A stretch of DNA of 64,000 nt from Lottia gigantea. Taxonomy: Eukaryota; Mollusca; Gastropoda; Lottiidae. Within the stretch, counting starts at the first letter, position 1, and each line of letters begins with the position of its first letter. A program made the position numbers and the translations under genes. Positions 44,653 through 56,109 of the stretch are shown here, in pieces. Below the pieces are notes generated by a model, which had not been told where the DNA came from, made no database searches, and saw nothing but the letters and a program-made list of their open reading frames with translations. The stretch is from NCBI RefSeq assembly GCF_000327385.1, contig NW_008710950.1, forward strand, positions 893,789 to 957,788, given 5' to 3'.

Positions 44653-46695
44653 ATGAGAATACATTTACGAAGAATTGTGCTGTTAGTGAGCATCATTAAT
44701 ACGATTTTTGTGTTAGTCTACTTTTTCAAATCACAAACAATATCTTTATCAGTCGATGGTGAACAAAGTCACCCGAGAGAAAGAGTTCTAACTGTGGGCC
44801 TACGTCCGCAGATACCAGTTCCTAGAGACAATCTCAGAAACATTGGTTCAACTTTGAAGTACATTGAACGAAAATCTGGAAGTTGTCAAAATGAAATAGA
44901 GAGACCAATCAATGTGGAGGACACAGAAACATGGCAAAAAGTGGGAGGCAAAACAAATACTTATGTCTTTTCAGCCTTTTTTGACGGAGTAAATAACCCT
45001 GTCATTCGGATACTTGCACTTACAGAAAGGGGTTCCTCACAAGGTCTATTTTGTCAGTTATGGTATAACGATACCAAAGAAGAATTACGAGTTATAGCAC
45101 CAATAAAGAAACATATTCCTGAAGACCATTCCAAGAGGTAATGTTATTTTGATAAAATTTAAAACTAAAGTGTTAATTCAACTCTATATTTTTTATATTT
45201 CATTGAATCACACGTTTTACTGAATGATCTACCTTCGCCAATTCTTGTCCGATTTTACTTATGAGGCAAATTGACTGCAGTCAAAAGACTTCTTATTGCA
45301 AGTATGTCTACAGAATAGGTGTAAAGGCTAGGATGTTACTGTAAGGTGAAATAAAAATAAGACGATGTGACAACTTTCCAAACAATCCTCCCCATATCTC
45401 CTTCCTTCCATTACAATTTTCAGTCAGATTTTGGTGCTTCTTGCAATTCCAATAAAACTAGATTATCAGCGATGGTGACGTCATTAAACGGTTTAGTTGA
45501 ATTGCAAGGAAAACCTCAGACGTTAAGCTGGACCTCCGTTGTTTTCGCCTATCGCAATGCTAACCACACTTCGGTGTGAAGCTTTGATGGAATGGCGGAC
45601 CAATTTACTCAGACGTCTGATTGATAATTGGAATCTTGCAAATAGATTATCAGTGTCTCCGATACACATAAAGAGTTTATAAAACCTCTTTACAATCAGT
45701 TGAAGTGTAAATTTGAATCACTATCTTTCAGATATGCAGCTACAATATATTTGTGTAATTTGATGACAAAAGAAATACCCTATGCCGTGTCATTAACTAG
45801 TGCCAGATGCCAGAGACCAACAAATCTCTTACCAATCAACAATCAAATGCAGAAAGAGTTTCAATTTTCGTTGTGTTTAACTCCATTTAGTATACGATAT
45901 AGCAGAGCATATGAACTGGTAGAAATGATAGAATTGAATCGTATTTTAGGAGTTGATAAATTCATCTTCTACAACTATTCTACTGGTGTAAATGTTGACG
46001 AGGTTCTAAAGCACTATACATCAAAAGGAATCGTTAAAGTTATTCAGTGGCATTTACCAGTCCGTGTAAATCAATGGCCCCAAAATCATAAGGAAGAAGT
46101 GCATTACTTTGGACAGCTAGCTTCATTAAATGATTGTCTCTACAGAAATCTGTATTCCAGTGAACATCTAGTCTACACAGATTTGGATGAATTTATAGTG
46201 CCTCGTAATGCTGATAATTACAAGGAGTTGATTCGTAAATTGGATACACGACCTTTATCAAATGGTGCCTTTATTTTCCGATGTGTGTTTTTTAGAAAAG
46301 AGTGGCCTCAAATAAAAGGTGATTTTAAAGGTCGGAAAGAAGCAGAAAAATTTAAATCGATTACGTTATTGACTACAAGTAGAGAAAAAAGGATATGGCC
46401 GACGTATCAAAGATCTAAGTACATTGTGAAACCTAAAGGTGTAGAAGTAGTCGGTATTCATAATATCTGGTCATATCGTTCTGGCTATTCATCTCTACCA
46501 ATTGATTCAAGTAATGCCAGACTTCATCATTATAGAAGTTGGGAGAATCCTAATGATCAACAAGAAAGACAAGAGGATTTCATCATACACGAGAAATATA
46601 AAGATCGGTTGATAGAACAACTCAAATTAACATGGCGAAAGTTACCAAATGTTGTTCTAAATATTCCCATTCAAAATTACACATTCCCTTTGTGA
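44653..46695 (+). CDS. GT92 (DUF23) family glycosyltransferase, type II membrane protein
   Basis: Exons are 44653-45137 and 45732-46695 (AG/GT, phase 2), giving 482 residues and a TGA stop. The ATG at 44653 is the first in frame after a close upstream stop. Residues 8-25 (IVLLVSIINTIFVLVYFF) form a signal anchor, so the catalytic part should face the Golgi lumen. The GT92 core includes FSLCLTPFSIRYSRAYELVE, MIELNRILGVDKFIFYNYS, VYTDLDEFIVPR (residues ~309-320; DxD metal-binding motif) and HHYR-W near the C-terminus. Known members such as nematode GALT-1 transfer galactose to N-glycan core fucose; the substrate here is unknown. The intron carries a MITE (45412-45706). No defect is seen. Confidence 0.93.
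45412..45706. mobile_element. MITE with AAAACCT..ACAATC end, copy 3 (in GT92 intron)
   Basis: TTCAGTCAGATTTTGGTGC and CTTGCAATTCCAATAAAACT match the 34.7-kb copy, and the right end AAAACCTCTTTACAATC matches those at 11383 and 34952. It ends about 25 bases before the intron acceptor. Confidence 0.55.
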
Positions 46696-47071
46696 TATAG
46701 ACTACATAAGCCTATAGAACAGAATTTTACTATTAAAACCACTAAAACATGTTTGTCGTTATCCATGCATGATTTGAATCTTGTAAATAGTGTTTTATGA
46801 ATTCACATTCTTCTATCATGCAGAACGAATTCAAATGCATAACCTCAATTGCTTTTGACCTTTTCCCTTGTTTTGTATAAGCACGATATTCTAACATGTT
46901 GTTTGTGAGCTTGTTATTATTTTCATACATCTACAAATCTTCGTTAAAATTACTAATTAAAGAGATATTATGGTCATCTAATAATTATCTGTTATCATTT
47001 TTCTGTTGAATGATAAAAGCGGGAAAAATGCTGACATGTTTCCATCGATTCCATAAGATTGAAATTCACTG

Positions 47072-47077
47072 AATAAA
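47072..47077 (+). other. Likely polyadenylation signal of the GT92 gene
   Basis: AATAAA lies 377 bases after the stop, with no earlier perfect signal noticed. Confidence 0.4.
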
Positions 47078-47088
47078 ATTGCTTTAAG

Positions 47089-47474
47089 CTAAGATTCCAT
47101 AAACGCGTCATGCGGGTCCGTCATGCGGACATAAATGGCCCTTGCGGATCCGCCATGCGTCAAATATGATTCCATATGTGCGTTAAACGTATGCGTTATC
47201 TTTCTTTTGACACACGGACTTCTGGACAGATGGGTGCTTTGGTACATAAAAAAGACAGGGAATCCCCACAAAATACGTCACATTTTGGAGATCTCCGCGC
47301 GGAAAGGTGTCCGGATGCGCCAAAAATCGCTACACCCGGCGATTTTTTTTTGAGGCATGACGGAGACCGCTTCCGCATATATGGAATCATACCCTCTAAA
47401 ACCAACCATTTCGATTTTTAACGCATGACGGATGACGCATGACGGATCCGCATGACGAGTATATGGAATCTTAG
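47089..47474. mobile_element. CpG-rich TIR MITE
   Basis: CTAAGATTCCATA at the left and TATATGGAATCTTAG at the right are inverse. Just inside each lies CGTCATGCGG(G/A)TCCGTC in opposite orientation, and the subterminal repeats CATGACGGA / TCCGTCATGCG recur several times. This 386-base block is far richer in CpG than its flanks. No coding; the overlapping open frames on both strands are a by-product of the inverted structure. Confidence 0.8.
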
Positions 47475-48619
47475 TTTTAGACAGAAAAAAGTACATATCT
47501 GCATTCTGCATTGCAAAAAGTGAAAAAAAAGACTCAATTTCAATTAAGCTGTGCAACCAAGCCGATCGTTAATTTTGTCCGCTTCACGTGACCTGGTGAC
47601 GTCATATATGAAAAACAAGACAAGAAGCTCAGTACTCACACCACACCATCCAGGGCCGAGTTTCACCGCCATGTCATTCGACCCGACCAGATCTAACGAA
47701 GAATCAACAACCAAACCAACAACACCGAATCATCCTATTTGATCCAATCCAACTACCAACTACTACGACTACCAACAACTACCTAGTTTGCGATATCAGC
47801 ATCCGCTGGAAGCGAACGTTAACTTGTCATCTACCTACCTACCTAGAAGCTCAATTGATTCAATGGGGAATACGAATACTCCCGTTAAACCCATCAGTTT
47901 TAGCCGACTCGCAACCCCTTCCTACGATCAGCTCGCGAATGTAATTTGTCTCTCAGGTGGAAGGACACTTGAAAGTTTCTCGAGTTAGTTGATAGCACAA
48001 ACTCTCAGGTTGTTACTCGCAATAAAATTTACTGTCAATTTCTCTCAAATGGAAGGAGCACTGACAGTTCTCTTGCGAGTAAATCGCGAAGACTTGTCAT
48101 TTTAACATTCAAAAGCGGATAATTCTGGACACACATGGATTTGAAGGCTCAAATTTCCAACACTATTACTGATTGAATTGGCTAACAAATTCCCGACTAA
48201 TCTATGATTGGTCAAAAAAATGGGTCAACTTCCATTTAACGTAAACAGCCTGTAGCGAACGGGCCTTAGTTTATTGCCACATCCAACGACTAAACGCTTT
48301 CATAACAGCTATTCCACTGATAGGGGGAAACCGGGTTGGATAATCCGAAGATATTATCTCGACTTATGCCGGGACGGAACCCTAGACCTTCACAAGGGCA
48401 CACAGGTCTACCGATTTTTCGACCTAACGCCGTACGATTTTTCGACGGCGTCAAATTATCGAACATCTGTCTCTAATCCAGCCTCTGATAGACATTTGGG
48501 CATTTGTAAGCTGGTATAGAGACAGAAATAATAAGCCGACTTAATTGGGAACATTCCTCATCTCTGCAGGTGCGAGGGTTTTAAACCTATTTGAATACCT
48601 CGGATCCGACAAACTCCGA
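47475..48619. other. No certain gene; promoter-like patch at 47580-47605
   Basis: CACGTG (47585-47590) and TGACGTCA (47597-47604) stand 6 bases apart, followed by TATATGAAAAACAAG and a CA-rich stretch with weak open frames (47551-47742, 47788-47988) lacking any recognised domain. The 48102-48190 part is the dispersed repeat shared with 12737-12830. Confidence 0.4.
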
Positions 48620-49870
48620 TATATTAGGCTTCATATGTGATATTGGAATTATCAACCAGCGGCCCCTGACTGACCCAGATAAATTGTGTGCCACCACGTT
48701 TTCAGTGACCATATAGTGAGCAGCAAGATGGAGGGAAAACTCTCTATTGACTGATGAAACAACATACGTCTGAAGAAAGGAGCAGCTATATAACTGTCTG
48801 TTTACGGCACATCCGAGATGGTCATATTTGCGAGCGGTTTTTGTGCTTTGCAGAGTCACCTGACCTAACTGGTTCCGGATTGACAAAGCAACTCTGAAAA
48901 ATTCTGGAATTGAAATTGAAAACATGGTTGGGCATGGTTATGATGGAGCCAAAGCTATGTCCAATCATAAAATGGTGTACATGCGTGACGAATGTCCAGC
49001 CGCCATGTACACGCTTTGCGTCTCGCATTCGTTAGATTTGTGTCTCATGAAGGCGGGTGAGAATATTCGTAAGGCAGTCAGACTCATGCATGAGGTTGTA
49101 TTGCAGTATTCTTCAATGACTGCAACACACGAATTCTGAATCTTGAATCGAAAATCATGAGTGTGAGTCTCTCTGGAAGTCTTGATTGCTGCGCTTGAAG
49201 TCACAAAGCAGTGAAGTTACAGGTGGTGCGCAGGCTATTCATCATGTCATTGAAAGTCCATGACTGCGTAACGGTCTTACAGCAAATGCGGACAGACGAG
49301 ACAATATTCCACAACTCCTTGCACAGGGGAAATATTCTGATACGACCAAAATGCAGAAACATCGACCAAACCACCCCGCAGACACACCAGAAGAATACAC
49401 CGACTGACGGTTTTCATCCCCTACCTTGATGCCAGCCTTAATCAGCTCAAGGAGAGATTTCAGTCCAACAGTGCCAAAGCGTATTCATTGAGCTTTTTAA
49501 TCTGTATATGTAACGATTTAGATCAATCCGTGCTCGAGGTAGCAGCTGAATAATTTATCACTTTTCTTGCGGGGGGAGCAGACTATATGAGTGCAGAAGT
49601 GGTGCGATGGAAATCAATCACTTGCTACTCGACCAAGGCGGGTATTTGATGCTGCATTGGTTGCCGTGAAAATGGGTACCTATCCAGTTAAAGAAATGCT
49701 TTTAAGAATTTTCGCGACCTTGCCCGCAACAACAGCTACGGATGAACGCTGATTTAGTGCTCTGAAATTAATAAAAACATATTTACGATCAACTATAAAA
49801 GAATAACAACTAAATGGATTGGCTCATCTGTTCATCAATATGGATATCAAATTGATTCATGTGTATGTCA
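48620..49870 (+). pseudogene. hAT transposase remnant (ZMYM/DUF4371-like)
   Basis: Pieces in + order: a stretch resembling QLxxCxRxI...ERFLCFAESPDLTG (about 48780-48860), VGHGYDGAKAMSN and YTLCVSHSLDLCLMKAGE (48924-49139; the RGQGYDGAxNMSG and HCxxHxLNL blocks of DUF4371 hAT proteins), and the C-terminal dimerisation region at about 49675-49860 (LRIFATLPATTATDER, FSALKLIKTYLRSTI, LNGLAHLFINMDI). Stops and frame changes are numerous, so it is long dead. No terminal repeats were found. Confidence 0.85.
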
Positions 49871-49924
49871 TTCATGAATTCGGTACAATCGGGGACTTAT
49901 GTTCTTTTAGTGCCGTGGTTTTTA

Positions 49925-50010
49925 ACCACAATCTCATGTGGACGTATAATGCCGTCCCCTGTCCGGCCGTTCATCCAATAGTCCGTCCGTCTTCAGTTAG
50001 CTTGTGTACT
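49925..50010 (+). repeat. Fragment of the TACGCCCACATG family
   Basis: TCTCATGTGGACGTATAATGCCGT and CCGTTCATCCAATAGTCCGTCCGTC recall the family 5' end. It is short and degraded. Confidence 0.4.
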
Positions 50011-50529
50011 CGATAGAATCTACAGTTTTTATATAATTTGGTGTGTATATGTATTTCTATTTCCATCTCCGACACTTAGACATGTGGGCGTATCTTGCTA
50101 AAATATTTTGAAAGTTACATTTCTGTTGGTTTTTTTTATACGCTCACTTAAAACATATAAAATATTTTATGAGCTAGAGCTCTTGTTCTTCAAAAACGCT
50201 TCAAAAAAATTTTGCCTGATTTTGATTAACTCTACTGAGTTATTGCAGATTTTCTTCAAATTTTAAGCTTCTGCAAAATTCTTGACGATTATTGATAAAT
50301 CCTATTAAACCCGTCCCATCCCTCCTCCCCACCACCAATTTTTTTTAAAATAATTTCTATTCAAATAATAAGCCAGTGGCAAACTTACAAACTTTTATGA
50401 TTGAAATTTGCATTTTTTTTTTTATCGCGAAAATGTAATTAATTATAAGAATACTCTTTCAGATTGCATAAAGTGAAAGATTGCGGCCTTTTATTTTAAG
50501 GAATTCTGATGATTATTCATTAACACATT
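50011..50529. other. No gene seen
   Basis: AT-rich sequence with homopolymer runs. Confidence 0.4.
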
Positions 50530-51310
50530 AAATTACTACCAGACCTACTTTTCTTCTACCACCAGTCCAATAATCTTTTGTATTACTTATCCAATAACAT
50601 CCCCTACTACAAGTCCAATAATACCCCCTTCTACCAGTCCAATAATCTGTTGTAATACTAGTCCAATAACACCCCCTACTACCAGTTCTAAATCATCTCC
50701 TATTACTAGTCGAACAACATCTATTACAAGCCCTACAACATCCTCTTCTATCAGACCTACTTTTCTTCTACCACCAGTCCTTAAAGATGGGTTCCCTTAT
50801 TTTATTTATAAAATGCTAATACTTATATTCATGAATAGAAAGTATATAGAGGTATTCTATTGACTTGGAAAGTACCAGTTTGTCTCACATGTCCATAATT
50901 AATTCATAATTAGCTAAATATATGAGGAAATTACCAGCAGAATTTCAATGAGTGACCGATCAAGAAAGGTCAAAAAGTGTTATTTTTGTTTGTACTGTAC
51001 TTACATGGACATTTATGATTGGTTAAAACTATTAATTATAGCAATAAGAACATAATGATTCGATTGGGAATACATGATAATTCATTAGAAACACCAATTA
51101 ATCAAATAGTTTGCCTCAATTAAAACTAAGAATATTAGGAAACCCATCATTAAACATCCCCTACTTCCAGGTCAAAAACATCCCCAACGACCAGTCCTAC
51201 AAATCCTCTACCATCAGTCGAACTGTTTGACTCTAACAACACCCACTACAAAATCTACACCATTCCCTACTACTAAGTCCAACAACTTCCCCCACTACAG
51301 TCCAGCAACA
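50530..51310 (+). repeat. CTACTACCAGTCCAAtAACATC minisatellite, forward arm
   Basis: Degenerate units of about 25-30 bases run as CTACCACCAGTCCAATAATC, CCCCTACTACAAGTCCAATA, CCCTTCTACCAGTCCAATAA and so on. The TTAA-flanked MITE (50781-51153) is inserted in it. Confidence 0.8.
50781..51153. mobile_element. TTAA-flanked MITE, copy 2 (inverted relative to copy 1)
   Basis: TTAA-AGATGGGTTCCC at the left and GGAAACCCATCA-TTAA at the right. The body is the reverse complement of 9165-9527 with scattered differences. It lies within the minisatellite, so the TTAA duplication is clear. Confidence 0.8.
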
Positions 51311-51930
51311 TTTCCCCGTCTACACTACTGGTAGTTGGTGATGTTGTCGGACTAGCAGAAAGGGGGAGATGAACTGGTAGTAGGTAATATGTAGGCCTGG
51401 TAGTCGATGATGTTGTTGGACTAGTCTCGTCGATGTTATTGGACTGGTAAATGGAGATATTGTTTAATGGTGATAGGTGATAAGATAGGTGATATTGGTG
51501 ATAGGAGTTGCTGTTGGAACAGTAATGGGGGAGATTGTTGGACTGGTGGCAGGGAATCTTGTAGGATGGGTTGTTAGTCATGTTTTTGGACTGGAAGTTG
51601 GAGTGGTTAGACTTGTAATAGCGGACTGGTGGTAAGAGACGTTTGTTGGACTTGTAGTAGAAGATGTTGTAGGACTGTTTATTATTAGGTGACGTTCAAG
51701 GACTTGTAATGGGGAAGTTGTTGGTCTTAGTAATTGGGGATGTTGTAGGATTGGTAGTAGATGTTGTTGAACTGATAGATATAGATTATGTCTGACTGTA
51801 GGGGATGTTAAAGGACTGGTTTAGGCAATATTGCTGGGTGATGTTGTTGGACTGATAGGATATGTTTAAGGACTGGTTGTGGAGATGTTGTTGGACTGGT
51901 GGTATGAGATGTTATTGGACTGTTTATTTT
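51311..51930 (-). repeat. Same minisatellite, inverted arm
   Basis: From about 51325 the units appear in reverse complement (GATGTTGTTGGACTGGTAGTAGG and variants). The 50.5-51.9 kb region is thus a large inverted pair of tandem arrays with its centre near 51315. Confidence 0.8.
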
Positions 51931-52054
51931 AATTACTTACATTTAATGACATACACTTGAATAGACATTGTGCAAACATTTTTTGGATAAAAATTATGTG
52001 TTGCAATATAAGGGATCCCTGAAGATTCTTACGGAGTATTGAATGTTTTAATTT

Positions 52055-52350
52055 AATTTTTCTTGACCCTGAAAACATGTATTTTGACACCAATACGTCT
52101 ATTGGTGCACTAGAAGCTAGGTTATGACAGAAATAGTATTCGGAATATTGAGGATGGCGGCCATTTTCAATTTAATTCAATTTTCACGATAATAACCTGC
52201 CCATAGGAATTAAAAACCATCATAAATGAATTTCTTGACCCTGAAAACATATATTTTGACACCAAATTATGTCTATTTGTGCACTAGAAGCAAAGTTATG
52301 ACAGAAGTAGTTCTCTGAATATCAGGGATGGTGTCCATTTTGAATTAGGT
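52055..52350 (+). repeat. ~175-bp direct duplication
   Basis: TTTCTTGACCCTGAAAACAT, TATTTTGACACCAA, GTGCACTAGAAGC and GTTATGACAGAA occur in the same order at about 52060-52160 and 52233-52310, each ending in a GGATGG(C/T)G(G/T)CCATTTT block. Confidence 0.75.
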
Positions 52351-52375
52351 CCATAAAAAATTCCCCAAGGGTGCC

Positions 52376-52760
52376 ACTGGCACCCGGTGGAAATATGTTC
52401 AGAAGGGCTATCTGAAGCAGAACAAACAATAAACATTGTATGTACTCCAAAACATACTTTGGTGCTCTGCAACTGGACTAATCTTACCAAGTATGAATTT
52501 GCGAAAGATCAAGTTGAATTTTTGGGACATGTGAGAGGTCAGGGTCAGGTACATCCATTAAAGGCCAAGTGTGAGACCATTGCTAATTTTACTTTTCCTC
52601 AAAACAAAAAAGATATGAGATTTTTAGGTATGGTTATTACTGCAAATTTTGTCACAATTTCTCTGATGTTGTTGCTCCTTTGACAAATTTATTAAGCAAA
52701 AGATCTAAATTAATTTGGGATAATAGCTGTGAAATAGCATTTAGCAAAATTAAGGGGGTT
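52376..52760 (+). mobile_element. Ty3/Gypsy fragment fossil (RT end/RNase H start)
   Basis: A short Gypsy pol piece: KYEFAKDQVEFLGHV, VHPLKAKCETIANF and FPQNKKDMRFLGMV match the connection after the RT palm, followed by an RNase H lead-in (LTNLLSKRSKLIWDNS). It is broken, without LTRs, and unrelated in position and strand to the 13-15 kb fossil. Old. Confidence 0.8.
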
Positions 52761-53704
52761 GGGGGGGTTTGAAGGTGTGACAATTCTGTAGGATTTGAGG
52801 TAGAAAAATGGTGGGTTTTGGGATATAGGATTTGTGACAATTCTACCCACTGCCTTCTGTTATGGATGTGAATCATAGATCTGATTAGAGTCTTTAGTTA
52901 ATGAAAAGAACTGCCTATATGACTTTATAGTTCCAAATTGATGAAAGTTGTATTGTTTAACTCATTTGTTATTTTCTGTTACCAATGCTGTAAGCTATTG
53001 TAGCCCGATGTATGTAATTTATGTAACAATATGCAAAATTCAGATTTTTTTCATATATTTGTATATAACTTGCAATAAATCTATTTTTGTCTCCTTTACA
53101 ATGTCCATTTTACATCACTCACAACAATTTCTTACTCTTCCTCTGCGTACTTACCAAAACATGAAACGACCAACGAAAACGTAATATGCCCGACAGGAAA
53201 CGACCTCAAACTATTTTCCGATGAATTCTAAAATCTGGCGCAAACACGAGCTCAGGCAGAATTCATTCGTGCACGATAGCTTCCGTGTGCAGGTAATAAT
53301 GTAAGATTTTGGTCATTCGTGGCGAAAAGTTGAAAATCAAATGTGTTGGATAATTTTTTACAAGAATGAAAAATGCTTGTGTGTGCGCTTAACTAAAACT
53401 TCTGGGGTTCAAGACTGCGGTCGTTAGACCCTACTGTGAAGTGGCTATACTGAAAATAAATACTATTTAAAAAAACGAAACGAAAATTGGGTTTAATTTA
53501 ATTATACTGACTGATGTGTCCCATGATTTTTGAAATTTTGACCAAAACCCTCTACACGTTTAAATTGTTAAAGCGGTTTGAGTCATGGATTGTCTTGAGT
53601 TTATGAAAACCTGGCAAGTTGTTATTTGTAAAATATAATTTCACTGGAAGGAATTTTCAGTCCGCAAAGCAAGTCCTTCACTAGAATATTCTTGGAGGGA
53701 AGTG
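52761..53704. other. No gene seen
   Basis: AT-rich sequence; a G-rich tract at 52755-52770. No domain recognised in the short frames. Confidence 0.4.
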
Positions 53705-54044
53705 TTTTTATTATACGCCCACATGAAATGGGGATGAACACTATTTAAAATCAAAAAGATAAAATGAATGATTGCCCTTGTTCTTGAAAATGTGTTCAAT
53801 TTGTAGCACGTAAACACTCTAGAAGGCACAATTCTTGGTGGATTTTGACGAAACTTTGTGTGAGTGTATGTAATAACCTAAAGATGAACCCTAACGAAAA
53901 TCAGAAAAATCGAAAAATATAATTGCCCCTCTGCTTAAAAACGCGTTCAAGTTTTAGCCTGCAAACACTCTAAAAGGCCCAATTCTTGACAGATTTTGGT
54001 GAAACTTGGTGTGAGTGTTTGTAATCACACGCAAGCTATCTTTA
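53705..54044 (+). repeat. TACGCCCAC/GGCAAGCTATCTT family copy (internally deleted)
   Basis: It starts with TTATACGCCCACATGAAATGGGG, carries two internal ~150-base repeats (AACACTCTAGAAGGCACAATTCTTG, then the same block again), and ends GCAAGCTATCTTTA. Confidence 0.75.
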
Positions 54045-54481
54045 CAAATGTAAAATCACCGAATCTATATTTATCTATCTATATAGACCCAAAGACATTG
54101 TAAAGCTATATAGTTGTTTATCTAATTTTATTTTGAATATTTGAAAAATGAGAGAAAATTCAATCTGAGCTCAATGTAGACAGAGAGTAGTTTTATTTTT
54201 CATAATTTTGTTTACAGCCAGGTTAGTTGCGAGTCCCTTTGAGTGTTAAGTCGCACCCTAACATAACGTTCTTCTGTTTTAGAGGTAAATTCAGTATTGA
54301 ACACATTACAACATTGCTTCCAAATAAATAAAAAGGAAACATTCCTCTCTTGTTGTAAGTAACCTTTTTTGCAGCATTGGAAGTCATATAAGTCTCAGAA
54401 GGCCTTTCCATTGATAATAATGACAACAAAGATACGTACTACTAAGCAGAAGACTGAAGTTTTTAATCTCTGCCAAAGCAC
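54045..54481. other. No gene seen
   Basis: AT-rich sequence; the 68-codon minus-strand frame at 54223-54429 has no recognised domain. Confidence 0.35.
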
Positions 54482-55895
54482 TAGTGGTGTAACCTATTTT
54501 CGTGGATATAACATAAGGATTCAACACCGTCAATTTCGTCAAAGTTAAAAAAACGAATTTTTTTTTATGTCTTAGATGTTTCCTCAGATATTCTATAAAA
54601 TAATTAAAATTGGTTTATTTCGATTTTCTTTATGAATCCTTCACTTTGACCCATATTTCATGAGCAACCAACTCGGCAATGACAGCAGAATGCGTCACTT
54701 ATGTGCGAGTACAATGTTTGATCTATAAATAAAACACTATAAAAAAACACGTTGTATGGATACCGGGTGGTATAATTAACTTCTCTTAGTATTTATCTTT
54801 AATATCAATTCATTATAACTAGTGACAATTCCTTCAAAGAACCACGATTTTAAAAAAAAAATTGTGACTGACAAAATAAGATACGTAGCGTGATTTATTG
54901 CTAAAAGACAGTGAAATAACATTAGAATACGGTCCACTTTGTGTTCCGTAGAAATTTTCTGCTAACACGGAATCTGCTAGTTGATCACGTGACTTCATTC
55001 GTTGGACTACATTCTAGCAGACGACACTTGGAATTCCGATTACCGCTTGGGATTATAAGGAAATTGGACCGATAAAAAATGGTGACGTTTGGTAATAACT
55101 GAAATCCGCCATTTTGTATTTGTCTAGTATACATTAATACATTTTACCTTGCTTGAAACTACTGGATTCATTCTACTAACTGATATTGTAGAGAAAACCC
55201 ATGTTTATCAAAACAAACTAATGCAGAGGTCGCGCAAGGTCGCTCATGTAAATTAGTAAATCCTTTCCGGAAATCCACGAATAATAGGTTTCCATGAAAT
55301 TAGGTTACTTGACTGTATAATTAACTTCTCTTAGTATTTGTCTAAGTATACATTAATACATTTTACCTTGCTTGAAACTACTGGATTCATTCTACTGATA
55401 TTGTAGAGAAAACCCATGTTTATCAAAACAAACTAATGCGGAGGTCGCGCAAGGTCGCTCATGTAAATTATTAATCCTTCCGGAAATCCACGAATAATAG
55501 GTTTCCATGAAATTAGGTTACTTGACTGTATAATTAACTTCTCTTAGTATTTATCTTTAATATCAATTCATTTTAAGTGACAATTCCTTCAAAGAACCAC
55601 GATTTAAAAAAAAAAAAAATAGTGACTGACAAAATAAGATACGTAGCGTGATTTATTGCTAAAAGTCATTGAAACTACATAAGAATATGGCCCACTTTGT
55701 GTTCCATAGAAATTTTCCGCTGACACGGAATCCATGCTGAATTCATTCTACTAGCTGATATTGTACAGAAAACCCATGTTTATCAAAACAAGCAAATGCG
55801 GAGGTCACGTGAGGTCGCACATGTAAATTATTAATCATTTCTGGAAATCCACGAAAATTAGGTTACCACGAAATTAGGTTACTTGACTGTACTGT
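54482..55895 (+). repeat. GTAACCTATTTTCGTGG family, locus C (longest, internally duplicated)
   Basis: It starts AGTGGTGTAACCTATTTTCGTGG and ends CCACGAAATTAGGTTACTTGACT, an imperfect inverted terminal pair. Internally a block (TTTTACCTTGCTTGAAACTACTGG ... GGTTACTTGACTGTATAATTAACTTC) is present about 2.5 times, at roughly 55138-55330, 55365-55550 and partly 55740-55895. This suggests unequal exchange or nested insertion. No coding. Confidence 0.78.
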
Positions 55896-56109
55896 CTACT
55901 CTGACTACATTGCGCTTTGCTTTGAATTGAATTTTGTCTCTCTTTTCATAAAGATTCAAAATAAAATTTTCAATTGTATACCATTTGTATTTTTATTAGA
56001 ATGTCTTTGGGTTCATGGAAATATAAGGTTCAGAATTTTTTACTTTTTGAAAATTCATGTGAAAATGAACTACTTTTAGGACCAAAAATTCCCCTCCCTG
56101 TAAAATCAT

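Noticed and set aside
47135-47556. Four overlapping open frames on both strands
   Set aside because: They follow from the inverted CpG-rich structure of the MITE at 47089-47474; no domain is present.
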